NCBI GenBank assembly: GCA_013042995.1
Contig: JABDPB010000006.1
Span: 1 to 33,776 of the forward strand
DNA length: 33,776 nucleotides
Direction of reading: 5' to 3'
From: Ignavibacteriaceae bacterium
Lineage (GTDB): Bacteria; Bacteroidota; Ignavibacteria; Ignavibacteriales; Ignavibacteriaceae
The notes under the pieces are model-generated. The model made no database searches and was not told where the DNA came from. It saw only the letters and a list, made by a program, of their open reading frames with translations. Shown piece after piece: positions 9,110 to 17,731 of this stretch. Position 1 is the first letter of the stretch. Every line of letters begins with the position of its first letter. The translations under genes were made by a program, and so were the position numbers.

Positions 9110-10680
9110 TTGCTTTCGTGTTTAACTTTAAATCCTTTCCTCATCCATTTACGTGCAAGAATTAAGCCCAATGGAGAGACCATTGCAATACAAGCATAAA
9201 TTAGCCACATTGTTTCGGTATTCATTTCTGATGGCGGGGTATTGGAAGGTGCATAGTTCATTAAGAACCAGCCTGAGTATAAGCTTGTAATTACTTTGGT
9301 TAAAAACCACGGAAATTGTCCAATACCCATATAAATTCCTGTCATATTTTTTGGAGCAATTTCTGCGACCCATTGTAAAAATCTTGGTTGCCACATTGCT
9401 TCGCCCAGAGTCATTATAATTAAATAAGCTATCAGTGTATAAATGTTTGGTCCAAGTGCAAGTATAAATGTGGGTGACGCCATTACAAACGTTCCTATAA
9501 CCATCATATTATAAGTATCTTTTTTGGAAGTTAGGGCGGTTACCATTGGCGTTAAAATAAAAATCAAAATCGGGTTTAGATTAACAAAGAACTCAAAATT
9601 ATCACTTACAAATCCTTCAAATGCTCTGCTGGTATATAGCGGTAAAGTTAGCCAGTTATGTGCAAATAGCGTCTGAACAAATATCAAAATAAAAATGAAG
9701 TATAGAAATCTTAAATCCCTTAAAGGGAAATTTTTGATGTAGAAGAGAAATTTTTCTTTACTGGTCATTTCAGCCATTTCATCTTTTTCTTCTTCTTTTT
9801 TCTCTCCTTCCGAACTTTCTTTTATGTCACCTAAAGCTTTTCGCATGGCTTTTTTAGTAATAATAAAATAAACTATTCCAATTCCAACAACCGTAAGCAC
9901 AACATAAACCCAAAAGACGCCCGGGATTCCAAATGCTCTGCGTATTGGTGGAGAAATAATTCCAGGTAGAAAACCACCAAGGTTCATCAGTGCGTAAAGC
10001 ATCGCGTAACCCATTGCAGCAGTTTTTTCATTTGTTAATTGTTTTACTCCGGCGTAACAGGCGGGTTGATAAATTCCGTACCCTAAGATAATTCCAAGTA
10101 TTCCGAGCATTGCAAGAATGTGGGCAGAATCCCATAAACCAGGCACTCCAAAATCGGGAGAAGTTGTTAATAAAATTCTTCCAACAAGCATTAGCGATAG
10201 AGCAATCAGTAAAGATTTTCTCAGTCCAATCCAATCAACAGTTGCACCAAGAAACAACATTGCAATTGTAATTCCTGCCGTAAGAATTCCCACCATACGT
10301 CCAGCATCAATATCGTCAAGCCCGATAAAATCATTAAAGAATATTGCCAATAACCCTACAACCCCAAAATACGTAAGTCCTTCCAAAACGTAAGATAGAT
10401 TAACACCCAAAAGTGCTCGGGATGTGTGTGCCAAATCCACAAATGGCTGTGAAAGATCCATTATAATATTTTCTGCAAAATCGAAGTCTTCTTTTGGTTT
10501 AGCAATTTTAGGTTTTGCCATCAAGATGCCAATAAATGCAAAAGGTGGAAGAACGATTGAAAACAAAAACCATGGGAGTCCGTTATAACCTTTTAAAATT
10601 GCAGTTCTGGAAGTGGCAAGAACAAAAAATATAAAAAGCATTATTGCTAGTCCGATAAATACAATAAGAAGATCGCTCAT
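9106..10680 (-). CDS. MFS (POT-like) transporter with extra N-terminal membrane segments
   Basis: A 524-residue membrane protein. Two hydrophobic segments (about 4-24 and 36-55) precede a charged linker (56-70). A 12-segment MFS core follows from about residue 88. AMLYALMNLGG (226-236) recalls the FYxxxNxG signature of POT/PTR2 peptide transporters, and E100 in YVLEGLTYFG resembles the E of the POT ExxER motif. The Arg of that motif is absent, so a proton-peptide symport role is doubtful. It heads an operon with a histidine kinase, response regulator and protease, and overlaps the kinase by 4 nt. It may be a regulated transporter or, as UhpC does, a transporter-like receptor for the kinase. 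Substrate unknown. Confidence 0.8.
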   Translation of the reverse strand: MSDLLIVFIGLAIMLFIFFVLATSRTAILKGYNGLPWFLFSIVLPPFAFIGILMAKPKIAKPKEDFDFAENIIMDLSQPFVDLAHTSRALLGVNLSYVLEGLTYFGVVGLLAIFFNDFIGLDDIDAGRMVGILTAGITIAMLFLGATVDWIGLRKSLLIALSLMLVGRILLTTSPDFGVPGLWDSAHILAMLGILGIILGYGIYQPACYAGVKQLTNEKTAAMGYAMLYALMNLGGFLPGIISPPIRRAFGIPGVFWVYVVLTVVGIGIVYFIITKKAMRKALGDIKESSEGEKKEEEKDEMAEMTSKEKFLFYIKNFPLRDLRFLYFIFILIFVQTLFAHNWLTLPLYTSRAFEGFVSDNFEFFVNLNPILIFILTPMVTALTSKKDTYNMMVIGTFVMASPTFILALGPNIYTLIAYLIIMTLGEAMWQPRFLQWVAEIAPKNMTGIYMGIGQFPWFLTKVITSLYSGWFLMNYAPSNTPPSEMNTETMWLIYACIAMVSPLGLILARKWMRKGFKVKHESK

Positions 10681-10822
10681 TTTTATACCATAAAATTATT
10701 TTTGGGATATGAAAATTTTATTGAACAAGGAAACTTAACTATTTAGTGGTTTAGAAAGTTAAAAATTGAATGGATTTTTTAAAATTTATTTTAATAAGAA
10801 AAAGCTGTATCTAATAGTTTTT
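10681..10822 (-). promoter_or_regulatory. Intergenic region upstream of the MFS operon
   Basis: This 142-nt AT-rich gap separates the receiver-kinase gene from the MFS/two-component operon on the same strand. It probably holds the operon's promoter. I see no strong -10/-35 pair, no clear hairpin and no good ribosome binding site before 10680. Confidence 0.3.
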
Positions 10823-12697
10823 TTATACTCTATGTAGTGGAATTGTAATGATAAAACTGCTGCCTTTTCCTTCTACGCTTTCCACCGAAATAGTGCCATT
10901 GTTATTTTCAATAAACTCTTTGCACAGAATTAATCCGAGACCTGTTCCTTTTTCATTTGCTGTTCCGTCTGTTCTGTATTGCTCATCAATTTTGAAAAGA
11001 GAACTTATATTTTCCTTTGAAATTCCTACACCGTTATCCGATACTGAAACTTGAGCAAATTTACTCATAGTTGATACCTCAATTTTAACTTTGCCCCCAG
11101 TGTCAGTAAATTTAATAGCGTTTGAAATTAGATTCCTTAAAATAGATTCAATCATATATCTATCTGCGAAAACAACAACATCCCTGGAAACATCCGTGTC
11201 AATCTTAATGCCTTTTGTAATTGCAATGCTGATGTAAAGATTTTTTACTTCGTCGATTAGTTGGACTAGTTCAATTGAGGTTTTATCGGTATCAAATCTT
11301 CCTGTTTGCAGGCGTGACCATTCGAGTAAGTTTGATATTAGATTATAAAGCTTTTGGGAAGAAGTATAAATATTTGCAATTGAGTCTCTGATTTCTGCAG
11401 GCGATAATTCATTGTATGATTGAGATATGTATTCTGTAATTCCTAATAGCGCATTAAAAGGACTTCTTAAATCGTGAGATATTATAGAGAAGAATTTGTC
11501 CTTTGATGCATTAAGTGTATTCAGTTCTTCGGCATACTTTACAAGCTGCTGTTCGGATTTTTTTCTAGCTGTAATATTCTGAACCTGCGCAATAAAATAA
11601 TGAGGCTTCCCTTCAAAATCACGGAGGAGCGAAACGCTTGTAAGCGCCCAGATAATTTCTCCATTTTTATTTAAGTATCTTTTTTCAACTAATTTTCCGT
11701 CTGCTTTCTCTTTACTTAATAGCGCTCCCTGAACCTGTACAGATTTTTCTAGGTCACCTGGATGAGTAATATCCCTAAAATTCATTTTAGTCAATTCATC
11801 CTCATCATAGCCAATCATTTCTCTAAAAACACGGTTGGTTTTTGATAGTAATCCATTTGGTTCTAGAATAGCCATTCCAGTAGCTGAATTTTCAAAGATA
11901 TTTCTGAATCGCTCTTCACTTTTTATAAGTGCCAATTCTGATTTTTTTTTGTCAGTAATGTCGGTCGTGGTTCCTATTAATCTTAATGGTTTTTCACCAT
12001 CTGGTTGAAACAATACACCTCGGTCAATAACCCATCCAAATGATCCATCTTTTTTATTAATACGGTGCTCGAGTCTGAATTCTTTTTCGGAATTTTTAAG
12101 GAAATTCTCGAACTTGTCTGACATCTCTTCTCTATCATCTTCGTGTACAAGTTTAGACCAATCATCTAAATTATCCGAAAGCTCATAATCGGTAAAACCA
12201 TAAAGTGCCTTTAAATTTTTATCGGAAAAATATTTTTTCTCATTTATCCAGTATTCCCAAACACCAGTTTTGCCGGCTTCTACAGCTATTTCGTAAAGAC
12301 GTTGATTTTCTAGAAGTTTATTGTTGGTCTTGTTTCTAAAGAGAGCCATTTCCACCGATCTCTTTAAATCCTTGATGTCAAATGGTTTAATCAAATAACC
12401 AAACGGATCTGTGAGTTTTGCACGCTGAAATGTATCATCATCTGTGCAGGAGGTTAAAAATATAACAGGCAGGTGCAGCGTTTCGCGAATTTTATTGGCA
12501 GCTTCAATGCCATCAGTCGCTCCCTTAAGTTTTACATCCATTAAAACAAGATCGGGTTTTTCTTTTAGCGCTTTCTTAATTGATTCTTCGGCTGTAGCGG
12601 CATAACCCACAACACTATAACCGGCACTGTTAAGGTGCTTCTCAATATTCTTTGCAACTATTGCTTCATCTTCGACTATTAATATTTTTGTTTCCAA
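10823..12697 (-). CDS. Receiver-PAS-PAS histidine kinase
   Basis: A 624-residue soluble signalling protein. The N-terminal receiver (about 1-120) has E9/D10, phospho-acceptor D54 and K104 in a KPF motif. Two PAS domains follow at about 130-252 and 258-382. The HisKA domain has H408 in SIISHDLRSPF. The HATPase domain has N526, DNGVGIS at 554-560 and the GTGLGL loop at 584-589. No transmembrane segment is seen. The order REC-PAS-PAS-kinase means its activity is probably set by phosphorylation of its own receiver. The HisKA_2 kinase encoded 24 nt upstream is the obvious donor candidate. No HTH or enzymatic output domain is encoded beside it. Confidence 0.9.
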   Translation of the reverse strand: METKILIVEDEAIVAKNIEKHLNSAGYSVVGYAATAEESIKKALKEKPDLVLMDVKLKGATDGIEAANKIRETLHLPVIFLTSCTDDDTFQRAKLTDPFGYLIKPFDIKDLKRSVEMALFRNKTNNKLLENQRLYEIAVEAGKTGVWEYWINEKKYFSDKNLKALYGFTDYELSDNLDDWSKLVHEDDREEMSDKFENFLKNSEKEFRLEHRINKKDGSFGWVIDRGVLFQPDGEKPLRLIGTTTDITDKKKSELALIKSEERFRNIFENSATGMAILEPNGLLSKTNRVFREMIGYDEDELTKMNFRDITHPGDLEKSVQVQGALLSKEKADGKLVEKRYLNKNGEIIWALTSVSLLRDFEGKPHYFIAQVQNITARKKSEQQLVKYAEELNTLNASKDKFFSIISHDLRSPFNALLGITEYISQSYNELSPAEIRDSIANIYTSSQKLYNLISNLLEWSRLQTGRFDTDKTSIELVQLIDEVKNLYISIAITKGIKIDTDVSRDVVVFADRYMIESILRNLISNAIKFTDTGGKVKIEVSTMSKFAQVSVSDNGVGISKENISSLFKIDEQYRTDGTANEKGTGLGLILCKEFIENNNGTISVESVEGKGSSFIITIPLHRV

Positions 12698-12721
12698 CTT
12701 CAGTCTTATTCTTGCAAGTAA

Positions 12722-13768
12722 TTATTTCTTATCAACTTCTTCAATTCCAGGTTGAACAGGAAATGAAACGGAAATAGCTGTGCCATCTGTTCTATCAATT
12801 TTAAGTTTTCCATTAAGTTGCTCTGTTAAAAAATTAACAAGTTGCAATCCTAAAGATTTAGTACTAGCAAGTGTAACATCATTCGGAATTCCTGTTCCGT
12901 TATCAGCAACTTTCAGAGTTAGGTTTTCTGTTCCCAGCTTTTGTAATGTAATAATTACTACACCCCGCTGGATCACCCGGAAAGCATATTTCATAGAGTT
13001 TGACACAAGTTCATTTATAATTAAACCGCATGGAATTGCGGTATCAAGATTTAAATATAGATTTTCTACGTTAGTTTTAATTTCAATATTTGCATCGTTA
13101 GTTTGATAGGTGCCTCTCAAGTATTCAATAAGATGTTGAATGTGTTCTTGTGCTTTAATTCGTTCTAAATTTTCCGATTTGTAAAGCCCCTCGTGAATTA
13201 ATGCCATAGATCTTATTCTACTTTGGCTACTTTTAAATGCTTTTCTACTTCCTTCATCTTTTATTGATTCAGCTTGCAAATCTAGCAGACTTGTAATTGT
13301 TTGCAGATTGTTTTTCACGCGATGATGAACTTCTCTAAGCAAAATTTCCTTTTCTCTTAAGGAATTTTGAATCTCGATTTCTGTTTTTATTCTTTCTGTA
13401 ATATCTAAAATAAATCCTTGAATTGCCGGCTTACCGTTGTATTCAATTTTGTTTGCATACAATTCGAGGACTTTTGTTTTTCCAGCTTTGCTTAAAGCTT
13501 TAAATTGATAGTGCGGGGAAACATCCGTGCCTGCCATTCTCTTTCTGAAATTTGCCCAATTGGTTTCTCTGTCATCAGAATGAGCCAGCTCCATTACTTG
13601 TTGAGGTGTAAACGAAAGAAGTTCATCAATGGAATAACCAGTAATACGAGCGAATGCAGGATTTGCATACATAATTTGAAAATCCTGGATAATTACAATT
13701 CGCTGTAGAGAGTTTTCAATAAGCTTGCGGTATTTATTTCCTGAATTACTGCTTTCTATTTGTTTCAT
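12722..13768 (-). CDS. PAS histidine kinase of HisKA_2 type
   Basis: A 348-residue soluble kinase with one PAS domain (about 15-128) and a HisKA_2 dimerisation domain carrying REVHHRVKNNLQ at 146-157; H149 is the likely phospho-acceptor. The ATPase domain has N257 in NELVSN and DNGTGI at 289-294. HisKA_2 kinases often lack a linked standard regulator and signal to separate receivers. The gene lies 24 nt upstream of the receiver-PAS-PAS kinase and is probably co-transcribed with it, which suggests a two-kinase relay. Confidence 0.9.
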   Translation of the reverse strand: MKQIESSNSGNKYRKLIENSLQRIVIIQDFQIMYANPAFARITGYSIDELLSFTPQQVMELAHSDDRETNWANFRKRMAGTDVSPHYQFKALSKAGKTKVLELYANKIEYNGKPAIQGFILDITERIKTEIEIQNSLREKEILLREVHHRVKNNLQTITSLLDLQAESIKDEGSRKAFKSSQSRIRSMALIHEGLYKSENLERIKAQEHIQHLIEYLRGTYQTNDANIEIKTNVENLYLNLDTAIPCGLIINELVSNSMKYAFRVIQRGVVIITLQKLGTENLTLKVADNGTGIPNDVTLASTKSLGLQLVNFLTEQLNGKLKIDRTDGTAISVSFPVQPGIEEVDKK

Positions 13769-13864
13769 TTTTTATAGTGTTAGTACTTTAATCTCTAAGT
13801 TCCAACTTAATATTTTGAAAGGTGATTTGAAACAGTAATAGTTAAAAAAAATGAAAATAAGTTT

Positions 13865-14797
13865 TCAAATTTCGTTTTTTAGCTGACTGATATTATCTCT
13901 AAGCCCTGCTAAACCCTGTAATCCACCAGTGTGAATGGCAATAATTGTTTCTCCGGAAGTAAAAGAACCTTTTTTTACAAGATCGAAAATGCCATAAAGC
14001 ATTTTACCTGTATAAATTGGCTCAATAGGAATTTTTGATTGGCGTTCAAATTCTTCAATAAAGTTAATAAGCTCAATATTGAATTTAGCGTAGCCGCCGA
14101 AGTGATAATCGAAGTTTATTTGCCAATTTGTTATTTCTTTTTTAGAGTATGATTGCAATAAACTACTAACATTTTCATTTAAAAAGCTTGCGCCTCTTAA
14201 TATAGAAAAACCAAGTGCCTTTTTATTTCCGGCTAATCCTGCAGCTAAACCTGCAAGTGTTCCTCCTGTTCCAACTGCACAGCAAACGTGATCAAAATTA
14301 ACTTCGATTGAATTAACAATTTCAGTACATCCTTTTACTGCCAGTGCATTCGATCCACCCTCAGGGATCAAATAAAACTTACCGAATTTATCCTCTAGCA
14401 ACTCAATTACTATTGGATTGGTTTTACTTCGGTAGGTTTTTCTGTTTAAGTAATAAAATTTCATCCCGCATTTATTGGCAAATGAGAGAGTAGGATTTAA
14501 AGGCTTATGTTCTTCACCCCTGATCACACCAATCGTTTTGAAATTAAAAATTTTTCCTGCCGCCGCTGTAGCATAAATGTGATTTGAATATGCGCCTCCA
14601 AAAGTTAGAAGTGAATCATGTCCCTGTTTTTCTGCTTCGGATAAGTTATACTTTAGCTTGTAATATTTATTTCCTGATAAAAAGGGATGAGTTAAATCTA
14701 GCCGATTTATGAAAAGTGTTACACCAGCATCATTTAAGGCAGGATGATCAACTTTTGTTGAAGGAATTTCAGATCTAAATTCTTTGTTTAAATTCAA
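13865..14797 (-). CDS. PLP enzyme, ACC deaminase / D-cysteine desulfhydrase family
   Basis: A 310-residue fold-type II PLP enzyme. The Schiff-base lysine is likely K44 in SGNKYYK. The neighbouring FGGAYSNH (66-73) is the conserved S-N-H substrate/PLP loop, and a GTGGT phosphate-binding loop is in the middle. The C-terminal HTGG segment is also typical. Members either deaminate 1-aminocyclopropane-1-carboxylate or release H2S from D-cysteine; the sequence alone does not settle which, and D-cysteine desulfhydrase is the more common activity in bacteria. It is divergent from the DUF4301 gene, with 94 nt between them, and separated by 96 nt from the kinase pair. Confidence 0.85.
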   Translation of the reverse strand: MNLNKEFRSEIPSTKVDHPALNDAGVTLFINRLDLTHPFLSGNKYYKLKYNLSEAEKQGHDSLLTFGGAYSNHIYATAAAGKIFNFKTIGVIRGEEHKPLNPTLSFANKCGMKFYYLNRKTYRSKTNPIVIELLEDKFGKFYLIPEGGSNALAVKGCTEIVNSIEVNFDHVCCAVGTGGTLAGLAAGLAGNKKALGFSILRGASFLNENVSSLLQSYSKKEITNWQINFDYHFGGYAKFNIELINFIEEFERQSKIPIEPIYTGKMLYGIFDLVKKGSFTSGETIIAIHTGGLQGLAGLRDNISQLKNEI

Positions 14798-14891
14798 ATT
14801 ACAATTGATTATTTGGACATAATTTTTATTAGCTAAATTTATTTAATTATTTTTGATGAAAATAATAATTTAATTCACAAAAAGAATAAAA
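14798..14891. promoter_or_regulatory. Divergent intergenic region
   Basis: A 94-nt, very AT-rich region between the divergent PLP-enzyme and DUF4301 genes. It must carry both start regions. I could not single out promoter elements with confidence. Confidence 0.3.
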
Positions 14892-16466
14892 ATGACAAAA
14901 GCTGAATTAGAGCACCTTAAAAACGTGCTAAAAAAAGAAAACAATTTGGATATTAATCCACAAAAAATAATCGAACAGATAGAAACATTTGAAAAAAGTA
15001 TACCATTTGTAAAGCTTGTGAAGGCTTGTAAAATAAATGATGGTATAAAAATAATTTCAATTGAAAAACAAAAAGAACTAACAGATTTATTTCAAAATGC
15101 ATTAAATAATGGGAGAGTAATGAAGTTTGTTCCGGCTTCTGGTGCTGCAACAAGAATGTTTAAAAAACTCCAAGCTGTTTTGTTAGATAATAAGAATGTA
15201 ACAATCAAAGAACTTAAAAATAAAGCGAAAGATGAAAACGCGTCAATCTCTGTTGAATTTTTAGAAAACATAAATCGTTTTGCGTTTTACGATGATCTAA
15301 AAGAATGCCTGCAAAAAGATGAGAAAAATATTAATGGTCTGTTTGAGATGGGCGATGTAACCGATGTTTTAGTTTATACTTTGAATAAAAAGGGACTCAA
15401 CTATGCAAACCTTCCAAAGGGATGTGTGAAATTTCATTATTATCCCGATGGGTCCAGAACTGCTTTTGAAGAGCATTTAGTTGAAGCAATGAATTATGCT
15501 GCTGATAAAAACAAAAATGCTGTAATTCATTTCACTATTTCGTTAGAGCATGAAAAGTCTATCAAAGAATTGACAGCCTCGATAGAAAAAAAATACAATG
15601 GAGATGGATGGAGAATCGATGGTTCATTTTCTTTTCAGAGTCCATCAACAAATACAATTGCAGTTACGCCTAACAACAAACTTTTCAAAGACAGCAACGG
15701 AAAAATTGTATTCAGACCCGGGGGTCATGGCGCACTGCTAAAAAATCTTAATGAACTAAATGGGGATATAATCTTAATTAAAAATATAGATAATGTAGTT
15801 CCCGATCATCTTAAGGGAGAAACATACAAGTACAAAAAGATTTTAGGTGGCTATTTAGTTGAAATTCAAGATAAAATATTTTCTTATTTAAACAAGATTG
15901 AAAAAGAAAATATTGACAAAAGTCTGAATGAAGAAATTCAGAAATACATTTCTACTGAATTGGAATTGCACTTAAAACCTGATTTTGATTCTCTAAATAA
16001 TTCTGAAAAGAAAAAATATTTATTTGATTATTTAAACCGTCCTATAAGGGTTTGTGGAATAGTAAAAAAAGAAGGGCATGAAGGCGGCGGTCCGTTTTGG
16101 GTTGAAGATGAAAACGGATATATTTCAAAGCAGGTTGTTGAGACGACTCAAATTGATATGAATAACCCTGCACAGAGAAATATTTTTGAGGATGCCACAC
16201 ATTTTAGTCCTGTGGATTTTGCCTGTGGTGTGAAAGATTTCAAAGGAAACAATTTTAATCTGCAGGACTTTACAAATCCAAATACTGGCTTGATAACCAA
16301 AAAATCAAAAGAGGGTAGAGAACTAAAAGCGCTTGAGCTTCCTGGTTTGTGGAACGGAGGAATGTATAACTGGATTACAGTTTTTGTAGAAGTGCCGTTA
16401 ATAACTTTCAATCCGGTTAAAGAAGTAAACGATCTGCTATTGCCGGAACATCAGCCTACATCATAA
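14892..16466 (+). CDS. DUF4301 family protein, nucleotidyltransferase-like
   Basis: A 524-residue protein that I recognise as DUF4301, a family common in Bacteroidota. PASGAATRM at 81-89 resembles the GGxGTR nucleotide-binding loop of sugar-phosphate nucleotidyltransferases. RPGGHG (275-280) and KNIDNVVPD (297-305) are other strongly patterned segments, and the latter recalls the metal-binding Asp motif of GT-A folds. No activity is known. There is no signal peptide or membrane segment, so it is cytosolic. The gene converges on the kinase gene with one base between the two stop codons, so neither strand has room for a separate intergenic terminator. Confidence 0.8.
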   Translation: MTKAELEHLKNVLKKENNLDINPQKIIEQIETFEKSIPFVKLVKACKINDGIKIISIEKQKELTDLFQNALNNGRVMKFVPASGAATRMFKKLQAVLLDNKNVTIKELKNKAKDENASISVEFLENINRFAFYDDLKECLQKDEKNINGLFEMGDVTDVLVYTLNKKGLNYANLPKGCVKFHYYPDGSRTAFEEHLVEAMNYAADKNKNAVIHFTISLEHEKSIKELTASIEKKYNGDGWRIDGSFSFQSPSTNTIAVTPNNKLFKDSNGKIVFRPGGHGALLKNLNELNGDIILIKNIDNVVPDHLKGETYKYKKILGGYLVEIQDKIFSYLNKIEKENIDKSLNEEIQKYISTELELHLKPDFDSLNNSEKKKYLFDYLNRPIRVCGIVKKEGHEGGGPFWVEDENGYISKQVVETTQIDMNNPAQRNIFEDATHFSPVDFACGVKDFKGNNFNLQDFTNPNTGLITKKSKEGRELKALELPGLWNGGMYNWITVFVEVPLITFNPVKEVNDLLLPEHQPTS

Positions 16467-16467
16467 A

Positions 16468-17709
16468 TTATATCCAGGCAGCTATTTTCTTCTTGGCAGA
16501 TGCCTGCCAGTTTGCAGTTTTATCTAAAGTTGGGTCATCTTTATCAAAATCCCTTTTTGCCGGTCCAACATCATAGCGGTAATTTGGATTTAAAATCCAT
16601 GGCTCTTCACCCACCCACAAATTTTCTGATGATGGTTCATTTATAAAGAGAAAATAAACTAACACAGCAATTACTGCAGCGCCAATGGTTCCAATAAGTA
16701 CAAATTTACCAGCAGATGATTTTTTCTTTATTTGTTTGACGGGTGTTACCGGTGGTTGTACTTTCGGAAGCACGGTTTGCGGTTTGAGCGATCGAATATC
16801 TGTTGGCGCCTGCGGAGGTAATGTAGAACTAACATCTGTTTGAGTTGGAGCTTCAACAACTGTACTATCTGAAACGCCGTTATTTTCCTTCATTCCGCCC
16901 TTTGCCAGTAATCCTTGTACGAACTCTTCAGCTGATTGAATTCTTTTATCGCGTTCTTTTTCTACTGAATTGAATAAAAGATTAACAATCCAATCTGAGA
17001 TGTGTGGGTATATTTTGCGAGGATCTAGTATTTCACCCTGAACAATTTCGTTCATTATTTCAAAATCACTATCAGTATCTACATTAAAAGGAACTCTGCC
17101 AGAGAGCATTTCATAAAAAGTAACACCAATACTGTATATATCAGTACGGTGATCAATATCTTTCACGGCTTTAATTTGCTCGGGGGACATATAGTAAATG
17201 GTTCCCATCTTTGTTCCGGTTTTAGTAATTCCTTTATCCTGAAGGATTTTTGCAATTCCAAAATCTAAAATTTTTACCGTATCATCTTTGGTAAGAAGTA
17301 TATTTCCAGGCTTAATGTCTCTATGGATAATTCCTCTTTTATGTGCAAATCCAACTGCTTCAAGCATTTGTGATAGAATCCAGATTGCACGCTGTTCAGG
17401 AATAGGACCTTTGCTTGAGATCATATGTTTCAGAGTTTCGCCATCTGCAAACTCCATTATCATGCAATAATTCTCATCTTCCTGAAAGTAATTAAAGAGG
17501 CTTACAATATTCGGATGAACCAAACTTGCCTGTACTTTTGCTTCCTGTCTGAATCTTTCAGTAAAGTGTGCATCTTTTGTTAATAGGGGATTAAGAACCT
17601 TTATTGCAACTTTACGTTCTAGCATTGTGTCATCGGCAAGATAGACAGTTCCCATTCCGCCTTCGCCTATTTTTTTTACTATTTTATAGTCACGAATGTG
17701 ATCGATCAT
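16468..17709 (-). CDS. Membrane-anchored Ser/Thr protein kinase
   Basis: A 413-residue Hanks-type kinase. The catalytic domain spans about 7-268: glycine loop GEGGMGTVY (15-23), ATP lysine K37, helix-C E56, catalytic HRDIKPGN (129-136) with D131, metal-binding DFG (149-151), and an activation segment with several Thr ending in MSPEQ. A Pro/Thr-rich linker (about 280-330) follows, then a membrane segment at 336-356 and about 57 extracytoplasmic residues without PASTA repeats. It is the last gene of the seven-gene FHA/PP2C cluster, 22 nt after the FHA-ABC transporter gene. A GGAG ribosome binding site precedes the ATG. The FHA transporter is a likely substrate. Confidence 0.93.
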   Translation of the reverse strand: MIDHIRDYKIVKKIGEGGMGTVYLADDTMLERKVAIKVLNPLLTKDAHFTERFRQEAKVQASLVHPNIVSLFNYFQEDENYCMIMEFADGETLKHMISSKGPIPEQRAIWILSQMLEAVGFAHKRGIIHRDIKPGNILLTKDDTVKILDFGIAKILQDKGITKTGTKMGTIYYMSPEQIKAVKDIDHRTDIYSIGVTFYEMLSGRVPFNVDTDSDFEIMNEIVQGEILDPRKIYPHISDWIVNLLFNSVEKERDKRIQSAEEFVQGLLAKGGMKENNGVSDSTVVEAPTQTDVSSTLPPQAPTDIRSLKPQTVLPKVQPPVTPVKQIKKKSSAGKFVLIGTIGAAVIAVLVYFLFINEPSSENLWVGEEPWILNPNYRYDVGPAKRDFDKDDPTLDKTANWQASAKKKIAAWI

Positions 17710-17731
17710 TTATTTTCTCCGAATAAATTTA

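Noticed and set aside
12780-13106. 108-aa plus-strand ORF inside the HisKA_2 kinase gene
   Set aside because: Antisense shadow of the ATPase domain; no independent coding sign.
16464-16470. Shared bidirectional terminator between the convergent DUF4301 and kinase genes
   Set aside because: Only one base separates the stop codons and no hairpin was seen there.
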